A stretch of DNA of 64,000 nucleotides. Source: Tetmemena sp. SeJ-2015. Lineage: Eukaryota; Ciliophora; Spirotrichea; Sporadotrichida; Oxytrichidae. The position numbers were made by a program, and so were the translations under genes. Under the pieces are notes generated by a model, which ran no database searches, was not told where the DNA came from, and saw only the letters and a program-made list of their open reading frames with translations. The stretch's first letter is position 1. The number at the start of each line of letters is the position of its first letter. Positions 35,930-47,900 of the stretch are shown piece after piece. The stretch covers positions 62,001 through 126,000 of the forward strand of contig JAJKFJ010022915.1 in the NCBI GenBank assembly GCA_027382625.1, in the 5' to 3' direction.

Positions 35930-37708
35930 TCAGGTTTTAAGCTATTGGAAAGTAGTGTTGGAGCCCACTTTGAGGATGGAGGACTTGTCTTTGTTCCTTG
36001 CGCTTTGAGAGCCCGAGTCATCATGTTGCGAGAAGCGATCTGTCTTAGAGCCCCTCATTAAGGAATTCAGATATTCTAAAATTAGCAAATTAATCACTCC
36101 ACAACATCAAATTCAATTCTCATTAATGAAAAATGGACTTATATCCTTATTCAAATTAGGTAAGTGGCTTGATTACAGAAATCAAGGAAATGAATAGATT
36201 GATGCTTACAGAAATACATTTAACCAAACTATGGATTCAAGAAGATGATCACTTGAAGGTAGTGGCCCTGCCTACAACTCCACAAGCGATTCTTGGCCCT
36301 GCTGAGCCAGTCTTGAGAGAATCATCTGTACCACCGTGGCCCAAGTCATCAGCAAACTGATGAACCACGCATGATCTGCCGTAGATACTGTGATCTCCAA
36401 CCAAGGAAAGTTTCTCATCAAAGAAAGATAAGTTAGTTTATTCTGTTCAAGTATAAGCATCAAAGAAGTCGAAGATAGCAACTCCATTCTCATCTGTAGC
36501 AAGATTTCCGAGATCACCCAGATGTCTGTGGCAGTCGTCAGGCCCACCGTGTTGCTCCCCATATGGATTGAAGTGAGAAGCGAGGGAAGTGCATCCGTCC
36601 GAAAGATCACCCAAATCGTGAATATGGAATGCGTGTTGGGAGTTTGGAGTAAGACCCTCTAATCTTCCGGAAACTTGGACCTTAGTCGGAGTAAGTTGAA
36701 TGAACTTGACATATCCTTTGGTAGTTGAGGTAGCAGTACGAGGCTCCATCAAGCAGTAGCCGTAAGCAGGGAGGTTCTTTAGATCTTCAGTCTTGCTTGA
36801 GTGGTGACTTGGAAGCTAGTTTGCATTGTGAAGCTGATGAACTCCATCAGACTCCAGATGATAAGAGTTTGTGAGAGTTGAGCCCACTAACAACGTCATA
36901 GTTGCTAGCAAAGCCCTTGCTGTGAGTAATTGTCTTCCCATTTTAATTAATTATAAACTTAATTAAGAGCTTAAAGTAGATAAGAGGATTCTAAGCATTA
37001 ATAATTTCTTATCATCATACAAGCACTCCACTTAAATTAATGCTTCAATACCTATCCTCATTAAACTTATGATCTTCAATTAATCTATCATATCTCATAC
37101 TTCATTTGAATATGCATTATGATACTAGCCTTGATTCTTAGCAGTTCTGTTTCCTTTGCCCCTGTCTAAGTCAACTAGATTATCTTGGAAGCTTTGAAAC
37201 TTGCCAGTGACTGCCTTATCCTCATCTATGTACAACTCTCCAACAATGTCGTAGCCATTCCTTATGAACATCATTAGAAACAGGCCAAGGATGATGTTGA
37301 TAATCAGCGCCACAAGGAAGCGGTAATAGATCCACATCACTAGGAAGGAGGAGATGTGGAAGAAGAGCAGCTCAAGCATGAAGTAGCGGAAACACTGGTG
37401 CGACTTGTCCTTTAGATTATCAATAGCAACGTCAATAGCCTCCATTCCTTCGCCTCTCAAGGCCCTCCCTTGCCCAAACATTAAAGACTAGTCACAGATT
37501 AAATACTAAAAATATCAAGAGTATTACAAATGAAGCGATAGTGATCACGAGTAGTCCAAAGCCCATCGCAAAAGTAGTCGAGATCAAGTAACCCAAGGCC
37601 AAAAGCTCACTCTTAGTTTCCTTCTCAAGTATCAAACCCCCGAAAGAGAAACCTAATTCGTTATTAAGGCAGTATTTTACCCACTAGCAGAGCTGCCTCA
37701 GTCGTCAT
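35930..37708 (-). CDS. Orai-like calcium-channel membrane protein, split around the SOD gene
   Basis: Multi-pass membrane protein. The ATG at 37708 (MTTEAALLV) leads across a 28-bp intron to [12 protein letters not shown] hydrophobic helix with [20 protein letters not shown] follows, then the loop [39 protein letters not shown] and [18 protein letters not shown]. The topology and the ISTTFA..FGLL/ALRG pattern resemble protist Orai (store-operated Ca2+ channel) proteins; I recognise this only moderately. The main block ends near 37125 (KNQGQY). The apparent continuation [18 protein letters not shown] (36073-35930, TGA 35932-35930) is separated by 1,051 bp holding the whole SOD gene, with pointer TATC. 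The N-terminal start could be further upstream, since the frame stays open above the ATG. Confidence 0.6.
36249..36941 (-). CDS. Secreted Cu/Zn superoxide dismutase
   Basis: Converts superoxide to hydrogen peroxide and oxygen. The ATG at 36941 ([12 protein letters not shown]) begins a signal-peptide-like segment with a hydrophobic core ([14 protein letters not shown]), implying export. The SOD fold follows: [18 protein letters not shown] (two copper-ligand His), [14 protein letters not shown] (bridging and zinc His), [31 protein letters not shown] (last copper His) and ACGVVGRA, ending at TGA 36251-36249. One IES with a 10-bp pointer lies between DFFD and EKLSLVGDH. The gene probably sits inside an IES of the Orai-like gene. 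Confidence 0.96.
36426..36467 (-). other. IES, 42 bp, pointer TTCTTTGATG
   Basis: The 10-bp repeat (plus strand CATCAAAGAA) is at 36416-36425 and 36458-36467. Removal joins [21 protein letters not shown]. Confidence 0.95.
37484..37526 (-). other. IES, 43 bp, pointer TAAT
   Basis: The repeat (plus strand ATTA) is at 37480-37483 and 37523-37526. Removal skips a TGA and joins [19 protein letters not shown]. Confidence 0.82.
37653..37680 (-). other. Spliceosomal intron, 28 bp
   Basis: On the minus strand it runs GTAAAATACTG...CGAATTAG. Splicing joins TEAALLV to [11 protein letters not shown]. It is very short but has canonical ends. Confidence 0.7.
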
Positions 37709-38033
37709 CGTTCTAAATGTCTAAGTCCAATAGGTTAACTCTTTCTGTCTATGGTATAAGTTATTTCACTCGTATTTTTTACCTTATTTGGATGATGTTC
37801 TGCTGGATTGCTGTGATCGTTTAATTTTTGAAAGCTTATATCATTTTGAATTATTATTTATTTCTAATTTAAATTGCCTTAATTATTCTTATACAATCAA
37901 TGCAACCATCTATCCTATATATATCCTATATCTCCCTCTTCATTTCAGTGTGCATAAGTTTTAAAGAGTAGTTTTAACAAAAATAAAATATCTTACAAAG
38001 TGGTGAGTTGTAATATTTTGATTGAAATATAAA
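37709..38033. other. Divergent intergenic region
   Basis: AT-rich DNA between the Orai-like gene (minus) and the CHORD-like gene (plus). Part of 37709-37760 may still be coding for the Orai-like N-terminus. Nothing else is seen. Confidence 0.35.
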
Positions 38034-41000
38034 ATGGAACGAGCCACCTTCCAAAGCAGCAGAAATAATAACTTCTAGTAGTCTACGATGTAGAAATCGC
38101 AAATCAGCAATGGTAAAAATCAATAAACTTTAATACTCTTAGGTGGAACAGCTTCACTTGAGCATAGTTATAATCTATCTATAATAGAGAGAGATAAAAA
38201 TAATAACACTGATCGGTGACAGTATAAACTTCAGTGCAAAAGGACTGGTAAGAAAACAGCTTCCAAAACTGCTCATTAAATTGACTCGTGCAAATGACTT
38301 TGCAGTTTTATTGATATGAGAATTAGAAATATAAGCCTTTACTAACGCATTGATTATAGAGAAACGAAACTTTCAAGAGAAATAAGTTCCAGCCGTATGA
38401 TGGCTTGCTATAGCAGGGCTTCACGATTTCATTTTGGATCAGCTTTAACAGCTTGCAAGATGGCGATTTTGGAATTATCGCACTCCAAAAGAATCTCAAC
38501 TTCTCCTCTTTGAGACTGGCACTTCGAAAGAAGAAGTTTTAATAGAAATGAATTAAGTTCTAAGGTAATAATTTGTGTGTGGACTTATCTTGAATTAGGA
38601 ATACAAAGGAAGAAGAGACCTTTTACTTCTCTGAAAAGACCTTGAAGCTACGAGCAGAGTACCATGTTGCTCTTAGGTCCTCATTTGATCCCTCAACTGG
38701 AATGCATCAAGTGGGTCTTTTCATTAACGGTTTTGATGACTTAAAGACAACTTTGCAGACATCATTATTGAGTTCATTCAATCACAATTTCTGTCTATCT
38801 ATCTTTCGAAGGGTCTTAAATCCTGCTAGGAAAGTACAAGACTCATGAGACTTTTTGGGGTTAGATAAATAACCTCACAGTTTTCTTCTACCCAGCTACT
38901 GAAATAGAGATCAGACACATGCGCTAAGTGGCCAATGATCCTTTATAGGTGCTCCATAAATCAGTGTACATAGAGAACCATGAGAACTATTTGCAGAAGA
39001 AGAATGTCCCCATAGATCCTTTCATCAAGCTAGGTGTCAGCGAGAAATTCTTCGCAAATGAGGCAGGTGGAAGTGGAGAAGAAACTGGCGAAGGGGAGGG
39101 TGAAGGGGAGTAACCCAATATCAATGCCCTGGAAAAGTTGAGTGAGCTATTTTCTTATCCAGAGTATGCAGAGATCAGAGAAAGGATTGCAACTATCGTC
39201 TAGCCTGGAAAGTACGAGTATCTCATGAAGTCCTGCGCTTTGATAAAGTATAAACTTCATATAAGAAAGAGCTGACCTTTACATCTATGATTGAGCTTTC
39301 GAGGCTGATGATCGCACTTAAGTACCTGAACTCTGAAGTGAGTGCTGACGACATTTGGCAGTTAGCATCTGAAGCCGGCTGTGGATAAATCGAAGAAGAG
39401 GAGGGCAGTGGAGATGAAAAGATCAAGATTAAGAATATCTCCTATCAGGCTCTATTTAGAGCTTTGAGAAGAAGAATAATCTGGGAAGAAGAGAGAATAA
39501 GGCAAGAACAGTTGACTTTGAAGTGCACTGAGTTTGAGGAAGATATAGAATGACCTTATATTTATGTGTAATGAACTTCCAGAGCATCTGGAAGAGTTAT
39601 TTCTAACTTCAAGAGTCAGAGAGATGGATTAGATAGATTCTCATTTATTAGAGATCTTAGACTAGCTGATCTGTCTCGCACTTATTTATGGAGACTCTAA
39701 TCAAATGGCAACAGATTAAAAACTTTAATGATGAATTAAAAGTCCTCACAAAACTAGCCATAGTCATCCTTGCACTTGGAAAGTACGATTTTGGAAGTGA
39801 ACTAGGAATGTGGCCTGAGGGATGGACTTGCTGTTTATCATATAAACTTATGGGATGCTCCTCCTTGCACTCTTGGTGTGCACAGAGGTCATCCAAGAGC
39901 CTCCTTCGTAAAGTACTGTATTAATCATGGAGATTAAAACCCAGATTCTCACTATCCTGATGGATTTAATTAGGAGCTGAATTATTCTGCTCAACAACTT
40001 AATAATGATGAAGAAGCAAAGAAGTACTATTACGACAGACCTTTGAAGTATCCTGGAGACTTGAAGAGTCATGCAGGCAAAGGAGACTTCGAAATTTTTG
40101 GAAGATTCTCAGGCTTCTTTAGAAATGCATCTTAACATCGGATTTATCTATCAGGCAAAAAACCCAGGAAGACCTCCTGCTCTTTTAATCGTGCTTAGAA
40201 GAGTGGGATTTCGGATATTCAGGATAAACTGTCACTGCAGCTTTGTAATTATGATGCAAGAGAACCTATCACAGAGGTGTATTTATAACTACTGTTTAAG
40301 ATTTATAGAAAGTTGGAAGAGACGACGGTGTTGATGGAATTATAGACCTCTAAAACTTGGACTGCATTTATTGATGAATTCAGAGACACGTAAATTATTA
40401 TGGCTTAAAGCTTGGATGTTATAAATCAGACTTGTAACAAGTACTCATTCATAAATAAAAAACGGAAATGAGTGTCGAGGAGATCTTGCTTAATGATAAA
40501 TAATAAATCTATCAAGAAAATTTAAAATCTTTTATTCTAAGAGAATATCACTTGAGCATAGAGACTTCATAACACTGATAAAAGATTTTATATTTGCTCT
40601 CTCTTAAGAAGTTTGTCATGATTCTAAGGTTATAAATTTAAGGAGTACAACTTTGCGTTTCTTCGCTCCTTTCGAAGTCTTCAATATGATATATAATTAT
40701 GTCTGTGAGCTTTGATGTCTTCAGGAGAGCTGACATACGATCTCTAGTTAAAAAGCTTATTATGAGAAGAAGCATCCCAGAGGTGAACGAACTATTCATT
40801 CAGCGTTCACATTTCCTGTATGAGCAGCAAAACAAGGATGTGTTCAATGACTTGGACAGTGATTGCTCAGAGGAAATAGATGATGAAGTTGTAGCTGCAT
40901 AAAAGAGGGAGGAAGAGAGAATAAAGCAGTAGTAGATATCTTGAGTTGAGGAAATAGAAGTTAACTCCTTTGATGGAGTTGAGGGTGGATATGATGAGCC

Positions 41001-42861
41001 AACTATAATCGAAGAGGAAAACCCCAATGAAGCTCTAGATGTAGAGGAGGAGTTATAATCACTCATGTGTTAATATAAATGACCTAGCTTTTATAAACGA
41101 AGATGATGAGGAAGAGAAAAATATTGTAGGCCCCCTAGAGCTCCCAGAGACCTGGGCTGATGGAAAGTTTGAGATCAATATCAATAGATGCGAAGGTTGT
41201 CATCTCCATTTCGCATATTCGTGGCACGCTGAAGATGAATACGTAAACATGTTCAATGATATTGGTGATGCCATCCTGGAACCTTCCCAAATGTCAACAT
41301 AGTTGGAAATTATGAACTTCCATTAAAGTAGAATCTTTAGAAGAGTTTGAAGTATATATCAGAGGACTAGGCTTCAAGAGTTCTGATAATGAATGACAAT
41401 GCAGAAGTATCTTTAGCTTATATTGTGATAGATTCTTCCTCTACAGGAAATCTCAAAAGGGCAGGTTCCCTGAGAAAAATGAGATCTTAATATCTACTCT
41501 AATTTCAAACTTTAGAGAAGCTCAGTGGTTTTACCACCTCCTCACAATTATTATTCATCCTTGCGATACTCCAGAGAAACTGATTCCTTAACCTAAGATC
41601 ACGAAGAAGAACAAGTCTATTGAAATGAAATGCTATAACATTGGCTGCGGTAAGGACTATCTCTCAGACAAGAATACAGATAGAAACTGTCAGCACCATC
41701 CTGGTAGGTACGATTTTATTTAATAATTTTTTAAGGAAATTCTCCATTTGCTGTAGAAAGGAATGGGATGTGAATCATAGATGCTTGAATGAGTACTGAT
41801 GGATTTTGTGGAAAGCCCTTCTTCTAAAGCGATCCAGAGGGCTGCCAGATCCATCCTGGCATTTTCAAAGTAAGAAATAGAAAGACTGGCGAGGGAGTCT
41901 GGTCATGTTGCCATGGTGAGGTAAGAGAGACAGCTCCTTGTGCTGAGGACAAGCATAGATTCGCCGAGTGGCCTGATGAAGAATCTTATTGCCTACAAGC
42001 AAAGTTAGATCAGTAGTACTTTTAGAAATACGACTATAGTTCCCTATCAGACAAAATTATAATAAATAAGTATGCTCTTTCAGCAGATGAGGAGAAGAAA
42101 ATAAACTAGAAAGATAGGTATTGCTTGAACTGGGCTTGCAGAAAGGTTTTCAAGTAGATGAACAACCATAAAAAGGCTTGTCTCTGTCATCCAGGTAGAT
42201 GGGATTTCTAAAAAGCAATGTGTATCTTTAAAGTTTAGCAGCTGTTAGAGGCATTGACCCTGAGGAGCTACTTTGGAAGCCTCACTGGACATGCTGCCGC
42301 TAAGGTTGGGAGACAGAGGGTTGCAAGAATTCACTTAAAGATGTATTTATGGATGAGTACTAGCAAAAGCCTAGAAAGTATGAGTGGCCTGACTGGAGGG
42401 TGCAGACCTATTTCAAGAAGACTGTTTCTCATCTTTGGTAGAAGAAACTTGCTGACTAGTACTCATACGATGATGATACTCTTCTCAAGAGATTCAAGAA
42501 AGTTGCCCTATAATAAATTTATACTCTCTCGACTGTGTTGGTGGCGTAAGTATATTCTTTGTTTTGACCATGTTATAGAAAATCCGAGTGGATGACCTCC
42601 CTCAGCTTTGCGACAAACTTGAATCATGATTTATATTCAGAGGAGATGTCTCACCATTTCAGATTCGTTGATGTTATAAAGTATATTAACAAGTACCTTG
42701 ATGATGGAGATGGCTTTCATTGATTTCGCAAAGTAAGAAGACCCTTGGATTCTATATCTAACTTCGTTTTAGGTTCTAAGAAGTGGTGGAACATGAGTGT
42801 CTATAATTTCTTTTCCTTGCTTAAGGATGAACTCCCACCTCCAGAAGTGGTTAAGAAATGA
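38034..42861 (+). CDS. Large protein with lectin-like N-terminus and CHORD-like zinc clusters
   Basis: The ATG at 38034 (MERATFQSSRNNN) is followed by a 30-bp intron. Around 38390-38830 a concanavalin/LamG-like beta-sandwich is suggested (GFTISFWISFNSLQDGDFGIIAL; YHVALRSSFD.., VGLFINGF). An acidic linker and helical regions follow to about 40600. From 41180 comes RCEGCHLHFAYSWHAEDEYV, then Cys/His units: CYNIGCGKDYL..CQHHPG, CCRKEWDV, CQIHPG, SCCH, CLNWACRKVF..CLCHPGRWDF and HWTCCRQGWETEGC. These match the CHORD pattern (C-x4-C..C-x2-HPG..W-x-CC). Many IESs are implied by frame changes; one (42218-42240) is resolved and an intron lies near 42732-42773. It could be two genes split near 39560. 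The stop is taken as TGA 42859-42861. No enzyme activity is inferred. Confidence 0.6.
38113..38142 (+). other. Spliceosomal intron, 30 bp
   Basis: GTAAAAATC...ATACTCTTAG joins QKSQISNG to GTASLEHS. Confidence 0.65.
42218..42240 (+). other. IES, 23 bp, pointer AGCA
   Basis: The repeat is at 42214-42217 and 42237-42240. Removal joins GRWDFQKA-AVRGIDPEELLWKPHW, linking the two halves of a CHORD-like unit. Confidence 0.75.
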
Positions 42862-43139
42862 GGAGAGGCATGCAACAGCACCCACCAACCTACCTATATT
42901 TGGATTAAATCTCTCTTTATTTAAGCACTCTTAAATTTTAAATTCCACCACTCTGGAAAAAAAATTTAAAATCAACCAATTGCTTCACCTTTTCTCACAC
43001 CTTCATAATTTTTTGATTATAAGAAAGATAAGTGAGTGGTGAGATAAGAAATATTTGAGTAATAGGGGTGGGGAGTATATAATTAGGAGGTGTTATAAAT
43101 GAGCGATCGCAGAAAGAATCTTTATTAAATATAATTAAA

Positions 43140-43798
43140 ATGGCAGTCCAGCCCTTGAACAAGACTAAGATCATCAAGAAGATTACTAAGCACGCCAACC
43201 GCTTCCAGTCCGACAAGTACATGAGAGTTGGTGTAAGTCCCGTTCGCGCTCCCCTCATTTCCGCTTTAGGCATCTTGGAGAAAGCCCCATGGTATCGACA
43301 GCAGAATCAGACGTAAGTACAGAGGCAACCAGATGCTGCCCGGTATCGGCCAATCATCCAACAGAAAGACCAGATTTTTGCTGCCCAGCGGGTTCAAGAA
43401 GTTGCTCATCCGTAACGAAAAAGACATTGAACTCCTCCTCATGAACAACAGAACCTACGCTGGTGAGATTGCCAACAACCTCTCCGCCAAGAAGAGGTAA
43501 ACCCACCCATCATAGATTTAATCTAATAGTCCCTTACTATGATTCGCAATTCATTATAAAGTCTAATAGTTGCCATAGGGATAAATTAAATGAGACGTAG
43601 GTGTTTGCGTAATGTGTGAAAGGGGTTTAAGAACTTTGATATTTTTATCTTTGAGTCCGCCGCTTTAAACTGAGTAGATGGCTTGTGTGGTATTTATTGA
43701 ATATTAATTATAGAAAGGCCATCGTCCAGAGAGCTAAGGAACTCAACGTGAGACTCACCAACGGTCAGGCCAAGCTCAAGAAGACCTCCGCCGAATGA
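43140..43798 (+). CDS. 60S ribosomal protein eL32
   Basis: Structural protein of the large cytosolic ribosomal subunit. The ATG at 43140 gives MAVQPLNKTKIIKKITKHAN. Exon 2 reads ASWRKPHGIDSRIRRKYRG, MLPGIGQSSNRKTRFLLPSGF and LLLMNNRTYAGEIANN. Exon 3 is KAIVQRAKELNVRLTNG, ending at TGA 43796-43798, with the usual family length of about 130 residues. Two introns (43233-43269, 43497-43713) and no IES in coding sequence. Gln is CAG/CAA and codons are GC-ended, as expected of high expression. TATA-like runs occur at about 43075-43085 and 43095-43100, but the promoter is not proven. Confidence 0.96.
43233..43269 (+). other. Spliceosomal intron, 37 bp
   Basis: GTAAGTCCCG...CCGCTTTAG joins YMRVG to ASWRKPHGID, the conserved eL32 reading. 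Confidence 0.9.
43497..43713 (+). other. Intron, 217 bp, possibly carrying an IES
   Basis: GTAAACCC...TAATTATAG joins LSAKKR to KAIVQRAKEL. It is several times longer than most introns here, so an IES nested in the intron is plausible but not shown. Confidence 0.75.
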
Positions 43799-44135
43799 GG
43801 ACCACTCCCTCTCAAGCAAGTAGCTAGCAGTCACAATAGCAGTGCTTAATTCCCAAAGCAATTAAAATCAAGTCTCTCTTTAGTCGCCCTTTTCTTCTCC
43901 CTATTTTCTATCTTGATTATCTCAAAACAAAGACCAAATAATGATAATTGAATGTGGAGGAGGAAATCAAATCTACTTTTAGCAATATATATATTTAATA
44001 TCAAGTTAGGAAACTAAGTGCTGAATAGATAATTCATTCCCTTCACTCCGCATCTTTGTATTGCTATCAATAAGAACTTAATATACATATTCAACATTTG
44101 CTTTGCTCATAGAGAGAAAGAAATATTATACTCAG
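43799..44135. other. Intergenic between convergent genes
   Basis: AT-rich 3' flanking DNA of eL32 and the minus-strand Q/N-rich gene. No gene or repeat is seen. Confidence 0.4.
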
Positions 44136-44972
44136 TCAAAATAATCATCAACTTAATTTTAGTCCTCAAAATCATCCTCCTCATCTTATTATTCTATTTC
44201 TTACTAGTCATTATTTTGGCAAATATTCTGCACTTAATTACTCTCCTGAAAGATTTAAGCATCTGCAGACAGATCTAATATTTAATTAACTTTCAATTGC
44301 CCTGGTTCAGAATCTTAAGAAAGAGGATAGTCACCAAGGAGGAAGTCAAAGTCATTTATTGCAACTTGCTCTGCTTGAATAACTTAGTTCTCAAGCTACT
44401 ACTAGTCGAGTAAAGAAGTATTCTCATTTTATTGGAACATTTTGCTATGATTAAGATTAGTAGTCTAAGAGAACTTGAACTTTGTCAATATATAATTTTA
44501 ACATAAAAATGTGTGAAATCAAAAGCTTATTTTTCTTGTTATCAAAGATATTGGTCTGAGAATTGAAAGCCTCTGTAGCATTTTTTGGGATTTTAGTATC
44601 AGATTGCGCAGAATCATTTCCTTGTACTTAATTTTAATCTTAGTTTGTTGAATTCTATCTGCCACACAAAAGCAGCTAAGTATCCTATTCTTTGAGATTA
44701 TCTTAGAGATCTTCATTTTAATCGTCTACACATTCTTAAACTTGATCCTCTAATTATCTTATATCGCTTTAAATTCCTTAAGTACCACCAATTTAGTCAT
44801 GTTCCTCTTCCTAGATAGAAGCAAGGGAGTCTCTCTTTTGAAGGTTGAATTGCTAACTTAGATCAGACTAAGCTGAGACTCTGCTCTTTTAATACTGGTT
44901 AGAAAGTCTTTCCTAAACTGAATGCTGATAGGATTAAGAATTCAACTAAGACGCACTCAAAAGCTTCATCAT
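44136..44972 (-). CDS. Unknown Q/N/D-rich protein
   Basis: The ATG pair at 44972 opens MMKLLSASQLNSQSYQHS. The frame stays open with many TAA/TAG Gln codons through an acidic Gln-rich middle (QLEDQVQECVDDQNEDLQ) and SAQSDTKIPKNATEAFNSQ. After a frame change around 44500-44440, it resumes at FQQNENTSLLDQQQLEN and ends in an Asp/Glu-rich tail (QQDEEDDFEDQ) at TGA 44138-44136. An IES must lie at the frame change. The composition suggests a disordered protein; no family is recognised. The start overlaps or abuts the MCM9 3' end. Confidence 0.5.
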
Positions 44973-47900
44973 CAGATAGATTCAAGTCTTTAATTTTTTA
45001 CAAATTAGCTTTTATTTGAAAAATAAACGTCAAATTAATCGTAAAAAAACATAAATAAAAGCCAAAAGGAGGAATATTCGTGCTTCTTATTTTAAATTAA
45101 GTCAAGAAAATCAAACTCATCCCCCACGATATCTCCATCTGCAATTTTATTCTCCTCTAGTAAAGGTATTTCACTTTCTTCCGCAATAATCTAGATCCCT
45201 GGCTGATCCATGTACCTGTTCAGTATTTTACTAATTTTCATATCCTCTTTCACTTTCTAGTCAAGCAAACTTGGAGGCTAATTTTCTTATCGCTTTAAAT
45301 TATCACTACTCAACTTACTGAGATTAAACTTGTTTAGAAGCGTCTTTTGAGAGTTATTTTGAGTGATTTTGAATCCATTCTTGGCTTGCTGTTAATTTTA
45401 TGAGTTCTATCTCATCAAAGGAAGTGAGGAGGATTCATCAAACTAGGATTGAATGAAAGAAACCTCAGAGCCTCCCCAAACAGAGAGGTCCAAGCCACTT
45501 TAGGCATTGAACATCGACTCCTCTAATCTTCTTACAGGAGAGGGAGTTTGAGCACGGGTATTGAACTCCAAATCTTCGTCTTCTCTTCCAAAATTAACTC
45601 CATCAAGACCAAGCTAATAGCAAAGGTGCTGCTTGATTTACAAGTATTCGTTCTTTGAGGTGATCAAAACTGAAGGCAGAGATTCATAACCAAATAAGTT
45701 TGTCATAAGAGTGTGCTCCATCAAAATTATAACGCATACCGCATCAAATACGGTTGCTTAACTTTTCATGAGGATTCTTGCATGCGCCTCAGTCATTCTG
45801 ATTATACTCTCAAGCATCCTCACAGTTTTTCGATCTTTATTGACCTTGGGATTCATTCGCAAGTAAGAAAAGTAGGCCTTAAGAAGTACTTCAGAATCTT
45901 CAGTTACAACTGGCTCAAAAACTTTCTACACAAAATTGATATAGCTTGCAAGCTTATCATAGTTCCATAATTGATATTGCTCTCTTTGTCTCTGCTTCTA
46001 AGAGCAAACTTTAGTTAGCACAAATTCAGCTTTGTGGAGATCATCATCTGTCTAGTGTTCATCTAGCATGATAAAGATGAGATCAAATCTAGACAGCAAA
46101 CTTGTCATGATTCCTGTATTTTGCTGTAGATCATAGTTTGGATCCCACTTTTAATTTTTGCAAGGATTAGTAGCTCCAATTATAGTCGTTCTTGTGTTAA
46201 TTTTACAAACTATTCCTCCTTTAGCCACACTAATAGTTTACTACTCCATAGCTTCATGAATACTAGCTCTATCATCAGGCTTTATAAGAGAGAATTCATC
46301 TATACAGCAAACTCCGCAATCTGCGAGAACCAAAGCCCCAGCCTCAAGTATAAATTCAGAGCCATCTTTGAAGCAAGCAACTGTTAAACCTGCAGAAGTT
46401 GTACCTATGCCTGTCGACTGTACAGATCTCTAGCTCAGATGAGTTACACATGATAGCATCTGAGACTTGCCTGTGCCTGGCTCACCAACCATCAACATAT
46501 GAATCTAGCCTCGAATCTTGAAAGTTGAATTCTCTTACTGTTAAGGAACACCACCAATTAAAGCTATTAACATGCCAAGTTTCACATCGAATCTCTCGAA
46601 TATATTTGGGCATATGCTCTTTATCAATATTTAGCGACCTATCACATGATCGTAAGTCCTCCAGAACTTTTTGAACTCATTTAGTAAGTCAGAGTTGATA
46701 GAGTTACTTTTCGTGAACTCTCTTTTATTCAGTACTTCAATATTGTTTGCTACCAAAGATAGTTCTATAATTGGCCTCGTTCCTGGAGCTGCTGGCACAT
46801 TTTTCCATCTTTGGATAAGGATCCCAGAAATCATTACGTCATCACCAGGCTTGCAAGATTCTACTAAAGTATTCTGCAGGATAACTGGAATAGATCTCGG
46901 AATCAAGCCTGGCTTCAGAGACTTAAAAACTTCATTTAACTTTACCTCCTGATAATCACTGTACTCGCTAGTACCGTCTACCGGAACAAAATGCTTGTTT
47001 TTGCAATCAGAAGTCTTCAAATCAGTATTTACTTCCTTCTTATCTTTATTAACATGAATACGTATATAAATATCTTCAAAACTGAATTCTTCTCCATCAC
47101 CTTGCCTCTTGTTCTTATTTTTAATGCTCTGCATGAGAGTCTTAGCTATCTTGAAGAAGGGATTTTACTTGACTTGAGTGGTTCCATCGCATCTGACTGG
47201 CATCTTAAAGTTATTAAACTCTGTTATATCTGACTCACACGTAAACTCCTTTCCGCACTACTTGCATTTAAATTTCTTGAAAAGTTCTCTACTGTGAACA
47301 TTGCCAGTCCTTACAACTGTACCAAAAAGTACGATATACTTATTCTAGAAGTTCTAATTTATTGACCTAATTGAGTCTGCCAGCACTTCTTTGGTCGGTG
47401 GGATGTTAATTAACTTCACATCCAAATTTTTCTTGGGCCTATAAGAGCTCATAAATTTATCATCAATTCAAGTTACACTGAATGGGGCGGGAGATTGTCT
47501 TCATCTCTCTCTATGATCTTTTACTGGCAAGTAACTAAGCTATCTCTTAAGAAATCCAAGAACTCAAACGGACTTTCGTGAAATTTCCCTCCAATAAAGG
47601 GATAGCTGAAGATGAAGTCCACTAAACTTAGGGATTTTAGAAAGCTACAAATCTTACTTACTCTATCGTCACATCATAATATATCGTAGGATCCTCACTC
47701 ATAATTATAGGAACCAATTATTCAAAGCAAGCTGTCATTAGAAACTCGACAATTTCATTAGCACTTTGCGCCATCAAGCTACAGTATATAGACTCTTGCT
47801 TAGTTTTAGGCTTATCTTTGCCTAGCAACTCTTTCTTCATATTTTTATTACCTCCTTTCTTTGGGTTTGAGTCTCGATTCTTTTAGTCCATTTTTTGTTG

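Larger units (their letters stand above)
36074..37124 (-). other. Putative long IES (1,051 bp) containing the SOD gene, pointer TATC
   Basis: The repeat (plus strand GATA) is at 36070-36073 and 37121-37124. Removal joins [20 protein letters not shown] in frame and supplies a stop. The whole Cu/Zn SOD gene (36249-36941) lies inside. A 4-bp pointer is weak evidence alone; the alternative is that 36060-35930 belongs to a small separate gene. Confidence 0.5.

Noticed and set aside
47623..47672. Intron GTAAGTAAG..TTTAG in MCM9
   Set aside because: Splicing at those sites gives the wrong frame; deletion between GTG repeats gives the right one. Still the least secure of the listed junctions.
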